In this document: one piece after another, positions 51,089 to 61,301 of the stretch
Layout of the letters: each line of letters opens with the position of its first letter
How positions within the stretch are numbered: the first letter of the stretch is position 1
Position numbers and translations under genes: made by a program
Origin: Seminavis robusta
Lineage: Eukaryota > Bacillariophyta > Bacillariophyceae > Naviculales > Naviculaceae
Direction of reading: 5' to 3'
Assembly: GCA_903772945.1 (NCBI GenBank)
Contig: CAICTM010000177.1
Location: 1 to 64,000 of the forward strand
Length of the DNA: 64,000 nt
Notes under the pieces: model-generated
Databases searched by the model: none
What the model was told of the DNA's origin: nothing
What the model saw: only the letters and a program-made list of their open reading frames with translations

Positions 51089-52627
51089 CTGTGGACGAGC
51101 TATGCGGGCTAGCCGGAAATCTTAATAAAAGATATGGAACCGGTCGGTCCCAATACATGTAATGTACGATTCAAGCGGAATGTATGCATCGAGCTACCGG
51201 TATGGGACCAATATCTGTTTGAAGGACCAATATCTTACGACGTTTACAGTTTTCAAAGGAGCTTGATACTGTAAGCTACAGAATCCGTCAAAACATCACC
51301 CAGAGCAGTCTATGACAATTGAACCAATTTGTAGGGAAAAGGGTGATCGCTATAACTATCCGACTAATGTTTAGAAGAACTGTGCTTTTGGTAGCCACTA
51401 GACCTAGATTATACACGAGAGCAGCGCCGGAAGCACTAGCTCGTTGGGCAACTTTCCATGCCGCATACCCGGGGAGAAACCAATGAAAGAAACACTGCCA
51501 ACTACTAGTAGTCTAGGCGATGATAGTGAACCAATAGATGAAACATCTAAAAGTTTGCCTCCAGCGTTCTCCTCTGGGACTCTGGAACGGACAACCAGTA
51601 TGTACATAATGAATCGAATCGTCCACGATGCCACGGCCAACAGTAGCAGTGCAACACTGCAGCAGAGCGCATGGTTGGTGGCACGGTGACATGGTCACGG
51701 TCCAAAGAAAAGAACCTAAAAAGATCGGACAGTCACTGAATGCCTGCTTCAAGTGCTACTTCAGGTTTGTTCCCGCGCTGAGGGCCCCCTTCGTGCCGTT
51801 GACAGCTAGTGCCTACTAGTAATAAGCAATATAAGCAGGGAAAAGGGGTTCACGCACTGCAACGTTGCTTCATGCTTCATTAGCCTGTAGCGGCGCAGTT
51901 TCTGCAAACAAACAACCTGCAAGGAACGCAACGATGCTTGCATACCGTCCCTGGATATGTCTGGCTAGCTCATGGCATGCACCATCCAGGCTCACAAAAC
52001 GATGGAACCACAAACAAGCTATTTTTGCTGCTGGACCTCCAGAAAGCCACATGTTTCTGTCATCTCCAACAAGCACAAGCACAAGCACAAGCACAATTTC
52101 GGTAGTTCATATTTGTGTTGCCTGTGTTTTGGTAAGGTACCGCACGAAGGAATGTACGCTATATCCATGGACTCCTTGAAGTACTAGTAGGCAAACTGAT
52201 GTTAAATGAATAGTTCATCAGGACATGATCCAGCACTGTCAGGATGATTTCAATGAATTTTCTATTTCTAAAGAAGGTACTAGCTAGCTAGTACATGCAC
52301 CAAAATCAACTGTGTGGCGCTTCATTCATAGATCGTTTAACAACAACATCATGGCTATACAATACTTATTTACGTTTCTGAGTTGTAGAAATCGATGCTA
52401 AGGGTGCTCTAGTATACAAACATAAATAGCTGTCGAGCTTCGAGATGCTTCCTTGAAAATCCAAAAGCTTGTAGGTAGCTCTGCCGGTAGCTTTGAAGCG
52501 GCGTTTTGATTTGATTCTTCACTCGACGTGGTCTTTCTAATGCCCCCGTTCGGTTATTGACTCGAGTCGGGAAGCAAGAGAGAAGGGGGCATGCGCATGT
52601 CCGGTTTAGGTTCTCACAGTCCCTTGC
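51089..52627. other. Intergenic region, no gene recognised
   Basis: About 1.5 kb between convergent genes lacks any supported gene. A (CAAGCA)n microsatellite lies at about 52068-52096, and ACTAGCTAGCTAGTAC occurs near 52277. Nothing else was recognised. Confidence 0.4.
52068..52096. repeat. (CAAGCA)n microsatellite
   Basis: Nearly five perfect copies of the 6-bp unit CAAGCA run head to tail in non-coding sequence. Confidence 0.85.
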
Positions 52628-53161
52628 TTACTGGCATGGTGGGCCTTGACGGTGTTGCTTGGCGGAAGCATCACTGGTAGCAGAATTGGTGCTTCTGGTG
52701 CTGCCGGTGTCTTCAAGCAGATCATCATCGATGAGGGCAAGCGTAGCCTCGATAATGGCATGTAGCTCCCCCATTGTGATACCTCGTCGTTCCTGCTGCT
52801 GCGAAGGACCGGCCGGGCGCAGGAGGCCAGTCAGTCCGTTGGGGTTGGGTGGTGGGCCTGTTTGCTTTGTCATCTTTGGTACCACAGTAGAGACAGATGA
52901 TAAGTTTGTCGGCAAAGCCTTGTTGATGGAAGCAGCACTCTTCAGAAAATTGTGGCTTGGGCTGGCTGATACACAGCGCGGTGTGGATCTGATGGGGGAT
53001 GTCGAGGCTGTGGCTGGGTGGTGGCTGGGTGGTGGCTGGTGTCTTTGCTGTTGGTGGTGTCTGAAAAGTCTGAAAAGTCTGAAAGCAACAGCTGGTAGCT
53101 GCAGCTGTTCAACCGAAGAACACAAAGGTGCATAAGAGCGGACGAATTTATTTGATAACAA
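52628..53161 (-). CDS. Small hypothetical protein, low-complexity N-terminus
   Basis: The open frame encodes 177 aa, but translation may begin at Met97 (52873), giving 81 aa; the stretch before it is repeat-rich (CACCCAGC-type units) and looks like leader. The C-terminal part has a Pro/Gln-rich lead (TGPPPNPNGLTGLL) and one helix (GITMGELHAIIEATLALIDD), followed by a Ser/Thr-rich tail. No family is recognised. Its existence as a gene rests only on frame length and that helix. Confidence 0.35.
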   Translation of the reverse strand: MLSNKFVRSYAPLCSSVEQLQLPAVAFRLFRLFRHHQQQRHQPPPSHHPATASTSPIRSTPRCVSASPSHNFLKSAASINKALPTNLSSVSTVVPKMTKQTGPPPNPNGLTGLLRPAGPSQQQERRGITMGELHAIIEATLALIDDDLLEDTGSTRSTNSATSDASAKQHRQGPPCQ

Positions 53162-55432
53162 TTAGAAAAGTCTCTCAAGATTGACTTGACTCGACTCTCG
53201 ACTCAAAGCAAACCTCCGCCGCGGACACAACCTTTCCGCAACACTGCCCCCGCAGTGTGGTCTGGTCATCGTGAGTCGCAAGGTGTTTTTCATTATAAGG
53301 TCAGAGATAATTCACATTCTGAATACTAACTACGGTAGCTAGCAGCTAGCAGGCCAGATTGGCCTTGAAATACAGACACTAAAAAGCGAAAAGCAGGAAG
53401 TAGATCTAGTCTAGCCTATTGAATTCATTCCAATCTCATCAAGCAACCCTCTGCTATGGCCTTCCCATCAAAATGTGCCAAAGCAATCGACGCTTTGATG
53501 TTGGATCGCCGGCTGCCGGTGCCGTACTAGCTCAGCTCAGCTTAGCTTCCTTGTACCTATGCATACATCTAGCTAGTGCTAGCTATGAAGTAGTTTTTCG
53601 AGTCCAGCGAGACCCCAGCACAGAACTACCAGTACATGTACTTGCACTGTAGCTCTCCAGCGACAGAGTAAAAGTAGACCTTGTTTTGAACTTTGAACAA
53701 TAGACATCCCCAGAAAATGGAGTCCGAGTCATCCATGAAACCCCCGTAAAATTCTTAATTAATCATCCCACTCCAGATCTGTAATAAAACCAGTTCGCGT
53801 ACGCACTGCTACGGTACACTTCAACTGTTGCACTTGGTCCTTTACGGTGAGGACCAAAATTGAACCATTGCTGCAACGCTGCAACTGGCTACTGACAGAA
53901 GCTTTACGGAGCCTCCAAGCACAGAACGTCATGCAGGGCCAGTACTCCAGCTATCCTAGCTAGCTACTAGTACTAGTGGGCAGGGTACCCATACCGCTAC
54001 CGGTACTACCGTACTTCACTGGGCATCCAAGGAAGCTACGGAACAATCGCATCAACAGACCACTCCAGTTCTTGCTACATGTACTATCCCGCAGCAACAG
54101 TTTGCTTCTCACAGGAAATATACGCCGTGAGCACATCGAAGAGTTTCGCTTCAGAAACGAAGAACGATGCATGCCGTCCAGGATCGATTTGGCATGGTTG
54201 CTTGCTTGCTTGCTTGCTTTTGCTTCAACTGTTGCTGCGATGCAATGTTCAAAAGCAGTTGCTGCAGCAGTAGCAGTTCACTCACTCGCCAATTTGGGCA
54301 AGCAGCTAACCAGAATCTGATTTGCCAACAGCCAGATGGCACACTACACCACTTCGTCCATTCCTGGATGTTTGCTCTTTGCTTTCACGACCCACTAGCT
54401 AGAGTATTCCACCATACGCAGTTCGTTGCATTCTTGAGCAAGTTTGAAAGCAAGCAAGCAGGATAGGAGGGAAGCAAAGTCTGCGGCTGCAGAAGCCGCC
54501 CACGAGCGAGAAATATGATTGTCGCATTGCGCTCATCGACGAAAACTCTTACGGTAGTCTAGCTACCGGGTGGCAACTTACTAGCTGCTAGATGCCACCA
54601 CTTGTATTGATTCAAGTGCATAACCTGTAGAAGTACTAGTACTGCGAGAAGATCATTCAAAGTTTGTTCTTTTCTTCTTCTGCTGACCCTGTCGCAAGCA
54701 CACAGTCTGTTGATTGCTGCCTTGTGTCGTTGCTACAGTACCTTTACCGCTGTACTATTACACGTAATAATGCATTCACTTCTGTGGCATTTCAGACGTG
54801 TGACAGTCCCCACGTACGCAGAAGAGACAAAAATTACGTTCAATTTCTATTTTTCAAAGCCATTTTTCAGATTTCTAACAACCATTCTTTTAGGTACGGT
54901 ACCGGTGCTGACTGTAGACGAGGGTAGAATACTAATACGCTTTGCCGATACTTTGACTATTCAGGAGATTGCTTTTTTACAACTTTTCGATGGGTCCAAC
55001 TGAACGATGACGTACTTCATTTTTCTTTGGAAGTTGCCCTCGGCTCGATGGCATCATCGCGACGTTTCCCAATTCTACTCCCAGCCAGTGAGGAGGGCCG
55101 TGTAACAGCACGTGGAAGCTCTTGGTTTGAAGCGAGGGCTCAGGAGATGCAAGTTAGCCTTCTCCGCTCATTCCAAGTGTTTCGTGGCGTTCTGTTCTCA
55201 GCATACGGAAAGCGGAAAAGTGTGGTGTGGCTGCTCTCACGTCTATCAAATGATTGCTCGGGGTGCAACTTAGAATTCTAATGAAGTCCGAGCCATCATC
55301 TCTGAGTCAATTCGAGTGTCAGACCAGACGAACAACAACTCTCTTTGTTCTCTCTAATAGTTGTTGTTGGTTGTTGCTAGAAATCTCATAGACTAGATTG
55401 CTCATCTTATTGAAAAGAGCATTGTGACCACC
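53162..55432. other. Gene-poor region rich in palindromic words
   Basis: No supported gene was found in ~2.3 kb. The stretch is dense in CTAGCTAG, ACTAGTACTAGT and ACCGGTAC words (53335-53350, 53950-54005, 54560-54645), and a (GCTT)n run lies at about 54200-54224. The promoter of the peroxiredoxin gene should lie near the right end. Confidence 0.4.
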
Positions 55433-56297
55433 ATGATGAGGATTTCAATGACACACGCCGCCGTAGCGGCTGTCATGCTGTTCTCGGCGGTCGCCTCTGC
55501 CTTCACTATCAAGCCTGGTGATAAGGTTCCCTCTGCAGACTTGCACTTTGGTTTCCCACCCATTTTTGTCGACACTGCCGAGTACCTCGCCGACCGAAAC
55601 GTAATCATTGTTGGTCTCCCAGGTGCTTTCACGCCAACGTGATCTTCAAAGCAGGTCCCGGGATACCTTGAGGCTGAGGACGCCCTCAAGGAAGCCGGGG
55701 TCGACGAGGTGTTGGGTAAGCGTTGCTTTTGTTCTGAAACGTTTTGGTGGTTTGAGGTTGGCGGTACCGTACTGACGATTGCTTTCTCTCTTCTTTTGTT
55801 GACCCATACAACCATTGCATCTTGTATGTCGACACCGTACTGCAAATACTCACAACACACACCTTCAACAGTCTACTGTGTCAACGATGCCGCCGTCATG
55901 AAGGGCTGGGCATTGGACCAGAAGACCGAAGGCACCATCGTCACCATGATGGGTGACCCCCACTGTGAATTTACCAAGGCCTGCGGCATGGAAATGACCC
56001 ACCCAGGACCACCCAGTGTAGGAATCATTGGCCGATGCAAGCGTTGGGCCATGTATGTCGAGAAGAACATCGTCAAGCACGTTGCTGTGGCGGAAGGCGA
56101 AGACGGTATGTTTTATGTTTGGGTTTGATTCCTATGAAGCTCCGATCCCAAAAGGGATTGCATCATTTGACCCTTTTGTTTCTGGTCTGACCTACACTTT
56201 TCTTGTCGGGCTTGCTGCAGATCCTGCTGGTGACGACGACCCGACAGTCACTCTGGCCCCAGGCATGCTCGAGGCTGTGAAATCAGTCGTTGTCTAA
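55433..56297 (+). CDS. Plastid peroxiredoxin with in-frame UGA at the catalytic Cys (selenoprotein)
   Basis: Three exons (55433-55715, 55872-56105, 56221-56297) join in phases 1 and 1 to give 197 aa if UGA at 55640-55642 is read as selenocysteine (Sec70). The enzyme is a Prx5-type thiol peroxidase that reduces H2O2 and organic peroxides. GLPGAFTPT-U-SSKQVPGYLE aligns with the family's PGAFTPxCSxxHLPG, so UGA falls exactly on the peroxidatic Cys. Downstream sequence stays in frame and conserved (YCVNDAAVMKGWALDQK, TMMGDPHCEFTKACG, LAPGMLEAVKSVV). The signal peptide ends VASA|FTIKPGD, a plastid import motif. Introns have clean GT-AG ends. Candidate resolving Cys residues lie in YCVND, PHCEF and GRCKRW. 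A one-base mutation to a stop is the alternative, but the intact rest and a SECIS-like fold argue against it. Confidence 0.88.
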
Positions 56298-57378
56298 ACG
56301 AACCGTTCGGGTAAACACTCAACGTAGTTGCTAGGTAGTTAGTTAGAGGCTGCACCGAGAGAATTCTGACAAAGAACACGGGTTCATGTTGAGGGTAGGA
56401 ATGACGTTGCTCTCTCTGGACTCTTCCCCGTTGTTGGGAAGACATGCTGGTAGAGTGACTGACAATGGCCTTGGTGATCATCGATTTCAGCGTCCCATCC
56501 TATGCATCTTGATGATCTTGGGGTATCTCCAACTGGAACAGCTCTTTTTTGGAAGGATTCTCTTTGAGGAACTGCTACGGAGTACCGTAGATTGAATATT
56601 GTAAACGAATCTCTTTTTTTGTTGGTCGTTCCTCTGCTGTATGATCCACCGGCCCCCCAAATCCATAGCGACACAACCGAAGCCATCAAATTTCTAGTTA
56701 GGTCACGGGCTACCCACCCGTAACTTCTTGAGTTCTGTGACTCTTTCCCGTCTGTTTGCTGAACACTCCGGTGCATGCGATGCTGCTCGAAGGCATGAAA
56801 CATCATCAAGCATCACTGCCACAATAAACAGTTCGATTCTACTGCAGATCCTCAACTACTGGTACTGACCCAACTGGCAGCAATGAAGAACGGACCTCCA
56901 TTACCATTTTTTTTTAAACCAGCCTGACCCTATACCGGTATTGGTTTGTGTCTCATCGGTCCTTGTTGACCTCTCACCAGACCGGCCTAGTAACATGGGT
57001 CGCAGCCTGCACTTGATGGTTGAGATTGTCTACAGCTCGTACCCTGTAGCTCCAGGTATTGGCTAAATGGCCAGATACGGTCCAACCGTGCCGTACGAAT
57101 ATGTGGCTCGATCTATTCAAACTCAGTTGCAAGTTCACGCTATTCAACTTTATGTGAAGTCGCCCAAATACGCGTATAAACTTCTGCCCATCTCTTCTTT
57201 CGCTTGCCTGTATCCTATCCATAGCCAAATCCAACAACAGCACGGTCCCTGACCGTCTTTTGCTTGCCTGTCAGCTACGCTAGCCAGTCGTAAAACGAAT
57301 TAAGAGTTCAAAGCTTTCTTATAATCTCTCAAATTTTTTACTCTATTCGTTTTAAAAGCGGGGCAACGAATCAGTTTC
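56298..57378. other. Convergent intergenic region after the peroxiredoxin gene
   Basis: Apart from the candidate SECIS, this ~1.1 kb shows no supported gene. A poly-T run occurs at about 56909-56918. The 3' ends of the peroxiredoxin and GDPH genes meet here. Confidence 0.4.
56389..56474 (+). promoter_or_regulatory. Candidate SECIS element in the 3' UTR
   Basis: About 90 nt past the stop codon, a fold with SECIS layout can be drawn by hand. Lower helix: TTGAGG (56389-56394) with CCTTGG (56469-56474). Then comes an internal loop of 6 and 5 nt. The non-Watson-Crick core has TGAC (56402-56405) opposite TGAC (56460-56463), preserving tandem G-A pairs. The upper helix is GTTGCTCT (56406-56413) with AGAGTGAC (56452-56459), 8 pairs including two G-U. 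An inner hairpin TCTTCCC/GGGAAGA caps it. The usual AA in the apical loop is not where expected, which lowers confidence. Confidence 0.5.
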
Positions 57379-60300
57379 CTACCATGCTTTCGCCATTGAT
57401 GTATCCTGAGTGGCCAACACGTCGTAGATGCAGGACTTCTTGTCGTCACCAGATAAGTGACCACATGCCTTCTCCGCAACATCCTCGGATATTCCTTCCG
57501 AGAGACGACGCCTACGCGCAGCCTGGACGGATGTTGAGGGCAAAGCACACCCATGGCCAGCCGGGACAACCCATTCCTCATCGTACGAATGGAACAGCTT
57601 GGGCTCGTCGACGGCAACTTGCCACTCTTGTCCGTAGACATTGACATTCTCAATGATGGTCTTGCCATCACGAGCAACGCGCTTTCCTTCGGGGTAGGTT
57701 CCAAGCAATCCCTTCGATCCAGCAAGAGTCGAAACCTTCTCGTTGACGAACTCAACGCGGAGGAATTCATGGAAAGACTTGATCATCAGGACTTCTCCTT
57801 CTCCAAAATAGAACCTGGCTTCACGGTTGCTGGCGTGCTTGTGTCGGAGCAAGAATCCAGAGACATCTTCGTGATGGAATTCGCCGGCCTCACGCTGATC
57901 AAGGGCTTCACCATTGAGCCACATCCATTGATCCTTCTCCTTGTCTCCAGTCATTTCGAAAGTGGCATCCCCAATCTTGACGACAGCAGACTCCACATAA
58001 GACCACCAGGTGACAATGCGGGTACGAACATGAATGGTCAAGCCAAGGCCGTTGTGGAAGTCAGGATTGTCCAGGAGGACCAAGTCACATCCTCCATGGT
58101 AATCGAACGTCTCGCCTCCATGAGTCTTAAAATGAGGATCACCGCGAGTTCCCGGACCAGATGTAGCGGTCGGCGTGTCATCAACCGTTGGTGCGGGATC
58201 CGTGACGATTGGTGCGGGATCGGTTTCAGCAGAAGGACAGGCAGCGAAGTCACAGTCTGGGAGAGTTCGGGTGACCACGGTTCCATCAGCACAGGTGAAC
58301 TCTTCCGAGGCACACTGGAAGCCACAGTCCCCGTCCAGCATTCCAGAGTTCTTTCCGGCTCCGTTGGGGTTGGGAACCGACTTGGTTCCTGGGAAGTAGT
58401 CAGGTCTCTTGTTGGCTCCTGGCTTGTTGTGATTGAAGCCGGCATGGCCATTAGTTTTGGTGGGATCAAGGGAAGCACGGGAAACAGTTTGTTTGTTCCA
58501 GCCATGACCAGCATTTCCATGACAAATGTTCACCTTGTGACACTCGCCCTTGTTGTTGAACAAGCTTTGACCTTGGAGGGGCTCTTCTTGACCAAGACAA
58601 CCGCAATAGGGGTAAGGGATGTTCTGGGAAGCAACTTCATACAGGGTGAGACCAAGCCAAGCGTTGTCGCCACACGAAGTGGGGGGTGCATTGGTGATGG
58701 GATCAGTGGGGGGAGCATTGGTGACGGGATCAGTGGGGGGAGGGTTTGTGACGGGGTCAGTGGTTAGTGGCGTCTTGTAACAGTCTGCTCCTACACAGTT
58801 CACACAGACTTCAATGTGGCTGATGTCTGCAATATTGCCTCCACCGTTTCGACCGGTAATGAAGTCACTTCCATTCGTACTAGCATCATAGAGGGTTCCA
58901 CCATTTCCTCCCTTCATCTTGATGGCCACATTGGAACTGCCCTCGCCACTCCAGGAGATAGTTGCAGACTTGTCCGCGTTACACTGAACATTGAGCGTGA
59001 TCTTGTCAGCAATGCCACAAGACCCCTTGATCTCTCCACCAGTGTTAAGCGTGTAGGTACCAGAAGTGCAACCAGTCATCTTCCATCCAAAATCAAATCC
59101 AAGGGGAGTATCAGATCCACCCGAGTGACACTGGGGATTGCCACCATATGTTCCATAGGTTACAGAGGAGGGAACAGGACTGGCTCCACAGGAGGGATCC
59201 TCATTTCCAGACCTGGTTTCAGGTTGTTCGGTCCCGGGCGCACACAGAATAGCGTATTCACACGCGTCTCTCTCCTGCGCAACTTCCTCTACATCCCAGT
59301 CCCTCTTATAGTTCTTTGGCAAGCCATCATCGACATTCTCGTCGTCCTCCTTGCCCTTGTCCTCGTCCTTGCCCTTGCCCTTGTCCTCGTCCTTGCCCTT
59401 ACCCTTGCCAAGACGGCGTTCATCTTCCAAGAGGCGTCTTCCCTCGATACCATGGGATGTCCACTTGGTACCTTCGAGTTGTCTGGATCGCAGGCGACGG
59501 CGCTCATCAAATCCATCAAACCAAAGATCATGCATCAGCATTCTCGTGCCATCAGCCAGTACAGCATACGACTTGAGGTTGTTATGGATAGTGTTCAGAG
59601 CAACAATACCAAAGTGACCCAGTGTGAACAGCTCACCAGCATCATCATCAACGACAGTGGGGTTGTCAAGCTTGAGGTTGGAATTCTTGTCCACCCAGAT
59701 GTAAAGACCTTCGAGTTCCTCGCCAGTGAGTTTGTTATCACAGTTGTAATCGTAGGTCTTGAGCTTGGCATAACCATCAGTGTACGTTCCTGCCATGTCT
59801 CCCATAAGATGGTCTCCTGTGATGATACCATTGCTGTAGTCATCCAAACCATCAACGTTGTGAGCATCAATCAAGATCCCTTCAGTTGGAGCAAACCATT
59901 GCTTCAAGTGTTCAATCTCTCCATCACCGGTGATATCAATCTTGAATCCATTTGTTTCATCAACAATGTGCCCAACAGTTCCATCCATTCCCAGATCAAA
60001 GGCAATGGGGGAATAGGAGCATGCTTCCCACGCTCCAGGTCCATTCTTGCTGATGTATCGGAACTTGAATCCTGTTCCTCCCTCATCTGGTTGATTCCAG
60101 TAGAGAATATCATAGACGGTCTTGTTGAGGACAGGGACATAACCAGTACTATCAGAACTGGCCATTTTCCCGTCACTGGATTCCCAGTTGGGAAACAATG
60201 CAGGATAGAATTGGAATCTGGGATAAGGGGGTGCGTTGAGCTCAACTTCAATGTATACATCAGGCCTGTCTTTGGGAAAGTTGGGTTCATACTTCAAAGC

Positions 60301-60787
60301 CCCACCTCCTCGCTTCAACTGACACTTTGTAATATCAGGAATACTCGTATCCAAGTCCACACCGTCCTCAAAAACCTTGTGGTACATCTCGCATTGGTGC
60401 AATTCCCGGCGAGGGGGCAGGGGATTGGGAGTAGGACATTCTTCGGCGACATCAATGGTGCCTGCATCACTAGTAGCTACCTTCCCATAGGAAAGTGGGG
60501 AGTCCATGGAATAGGCACACACTTCATCCTTGGTAGGCAGAGTGAGCTCCTTGTGCTGGCAGAAGCCACTGGCGCCCGTGAGGGGGTTGGTCCCCAGTGT
60601 TTCAACTCCGCAAAAGGGTTGAAGAGGCACCTATAAGAAAAACACGAAAGGAGGCATACGTAAGATACTCCAAAGTGCCAAGAGGACAACAACAGCTGGA
60701 TTCAACACGCAACAATCTTACCACGCCATGGTCGGCTGCAGCCATTTGGGCTACCAAGAAGAATGAAACAGTCTGAAGGAACTTCAT
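57379..60787 (-). CDS. Secreted GDPH/VWD-domain protein, adhesive-trail-like
   Basis: Exon 1 (60787-60722, signal peptide MKFLQTVSFFLVAQMAAA) joins exon 2 (60630-57379) in phase 0, giving 1105 aa. The modules in order are: a Cys-containing N-region; a calcium-binding-like repeat region (~230-370: FDLGMDGTVG, IDITGDGEI, YDYNCDNKLTGEEL, IWVDKNSNLKLD) of bacterial type; a basic patch with RRRLRSRQL and RRLLEDERRLG; a Lys/Gly/Asp repeat (KGKGKDEDKGKGKDEDKGK); Cys-rich domains; TDPVTNAPP-type linkers; and a C-terminal VWD-like domain opening with RGDPHFKTHGGETFDYHGG (Asp853-Pro854). In mucins the GDPH motif cleaves itself between Asp and Pro, and GDPH proteins are known from diatom adhesive trails. 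The protein is probably extracellular, in adhesion mucilage or the frustule coat. It lacks an obvious membrane anchor. Confidence 0.85.
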
Positions 60788-61130
60788 GGTTTGTCGCTCG
60801 TTTATGTTTTTCTGAGCTTTTAAAAAAGAGGATAATCGTATTAGCGCTTTAGAAGGCTGTTGATTATGAGCTTTCAAAGGCTTTTGTTGCAGCCCTCTGC
60901 ATTTTATTTTGGTTGCGTCCAAGCTCTTTTTCACTGGCCGCACATAGCTCTGATTTACACCTAAATTAACCTAGTATGACCGCATGGAAAGCAACCAGAT
61001 GACCGATTTTATCAGTTAGTTTGAAAGAAAGAATGATTTCTTTGACCAAATAAATGCTCGAAGTAGTCTACTTATTAGGAGAAATAAATACCGAACCAAG
61101 TTGGGTGAATGGGTGGATCTCTCGCACTCC

Positions 61131-61226
61131 AGTATCTCCAGTACTTTTCACTTGCGCTGATTGCTCAAATGACTCTACACACTGCAGTATCTAGTACTTT
61201 TCACTTGCGCTGATTGCTCAAATGAC
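61131..61226. repeat. ~55-bp direct duplication
   Basis: Two copies of AGTATCTxxAGTACTTTTCA followed by CTTGCGCTGATTGCTCAAAT lie at 61131-61173 and 61186-61226. They are nearly identical; the second lacks two bases. Confidence 0.9.
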
Positions 61227-61280
61227 CGAATTACGTCCATCACACATCACACAATCTCTAGTACGTCTATTAGTATGAGA

Positions 61281-61301
61281 TACCGGTACCGGTACCGGTA
61301 T
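61281..61301. repeat. (TACCGG)n palindromic microsatellite
   Basis: ATACCGG followed by further TACCGG units gives three and a half copies of a unit whose TACCGGTA overlaps are self-complementary, so the run can form a cruciform or hairpin. The same word occurs singly across intergenic DNA of the window. Confidence 0.7.

Noticed and set aside
55640-55642. Reading UGA as a true stop that ends a short 69-aa protein
   Set aside because: Family sequence continues in frame immediately after it and across two well-formed introns; the stop falls exactly on the catalytic residue.
56511-56570. Alternative SECIS (ATGA, then AA in CTCCAACTGG, then GGAT)
   Set aside because: Has the AA but the upper helix relies mostly on G-U pairs and mismatches; weaker than the fold at 56389-56474.
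58816-60636. 606-codon open frame on the plus strand inside the GDPH gene
   Set aside because: It is exactly antisense to the long exon, has no domain and reads as the mirror of acidic/Gly repeats; the minus-strand protein has clear motifs and a signal peptide.
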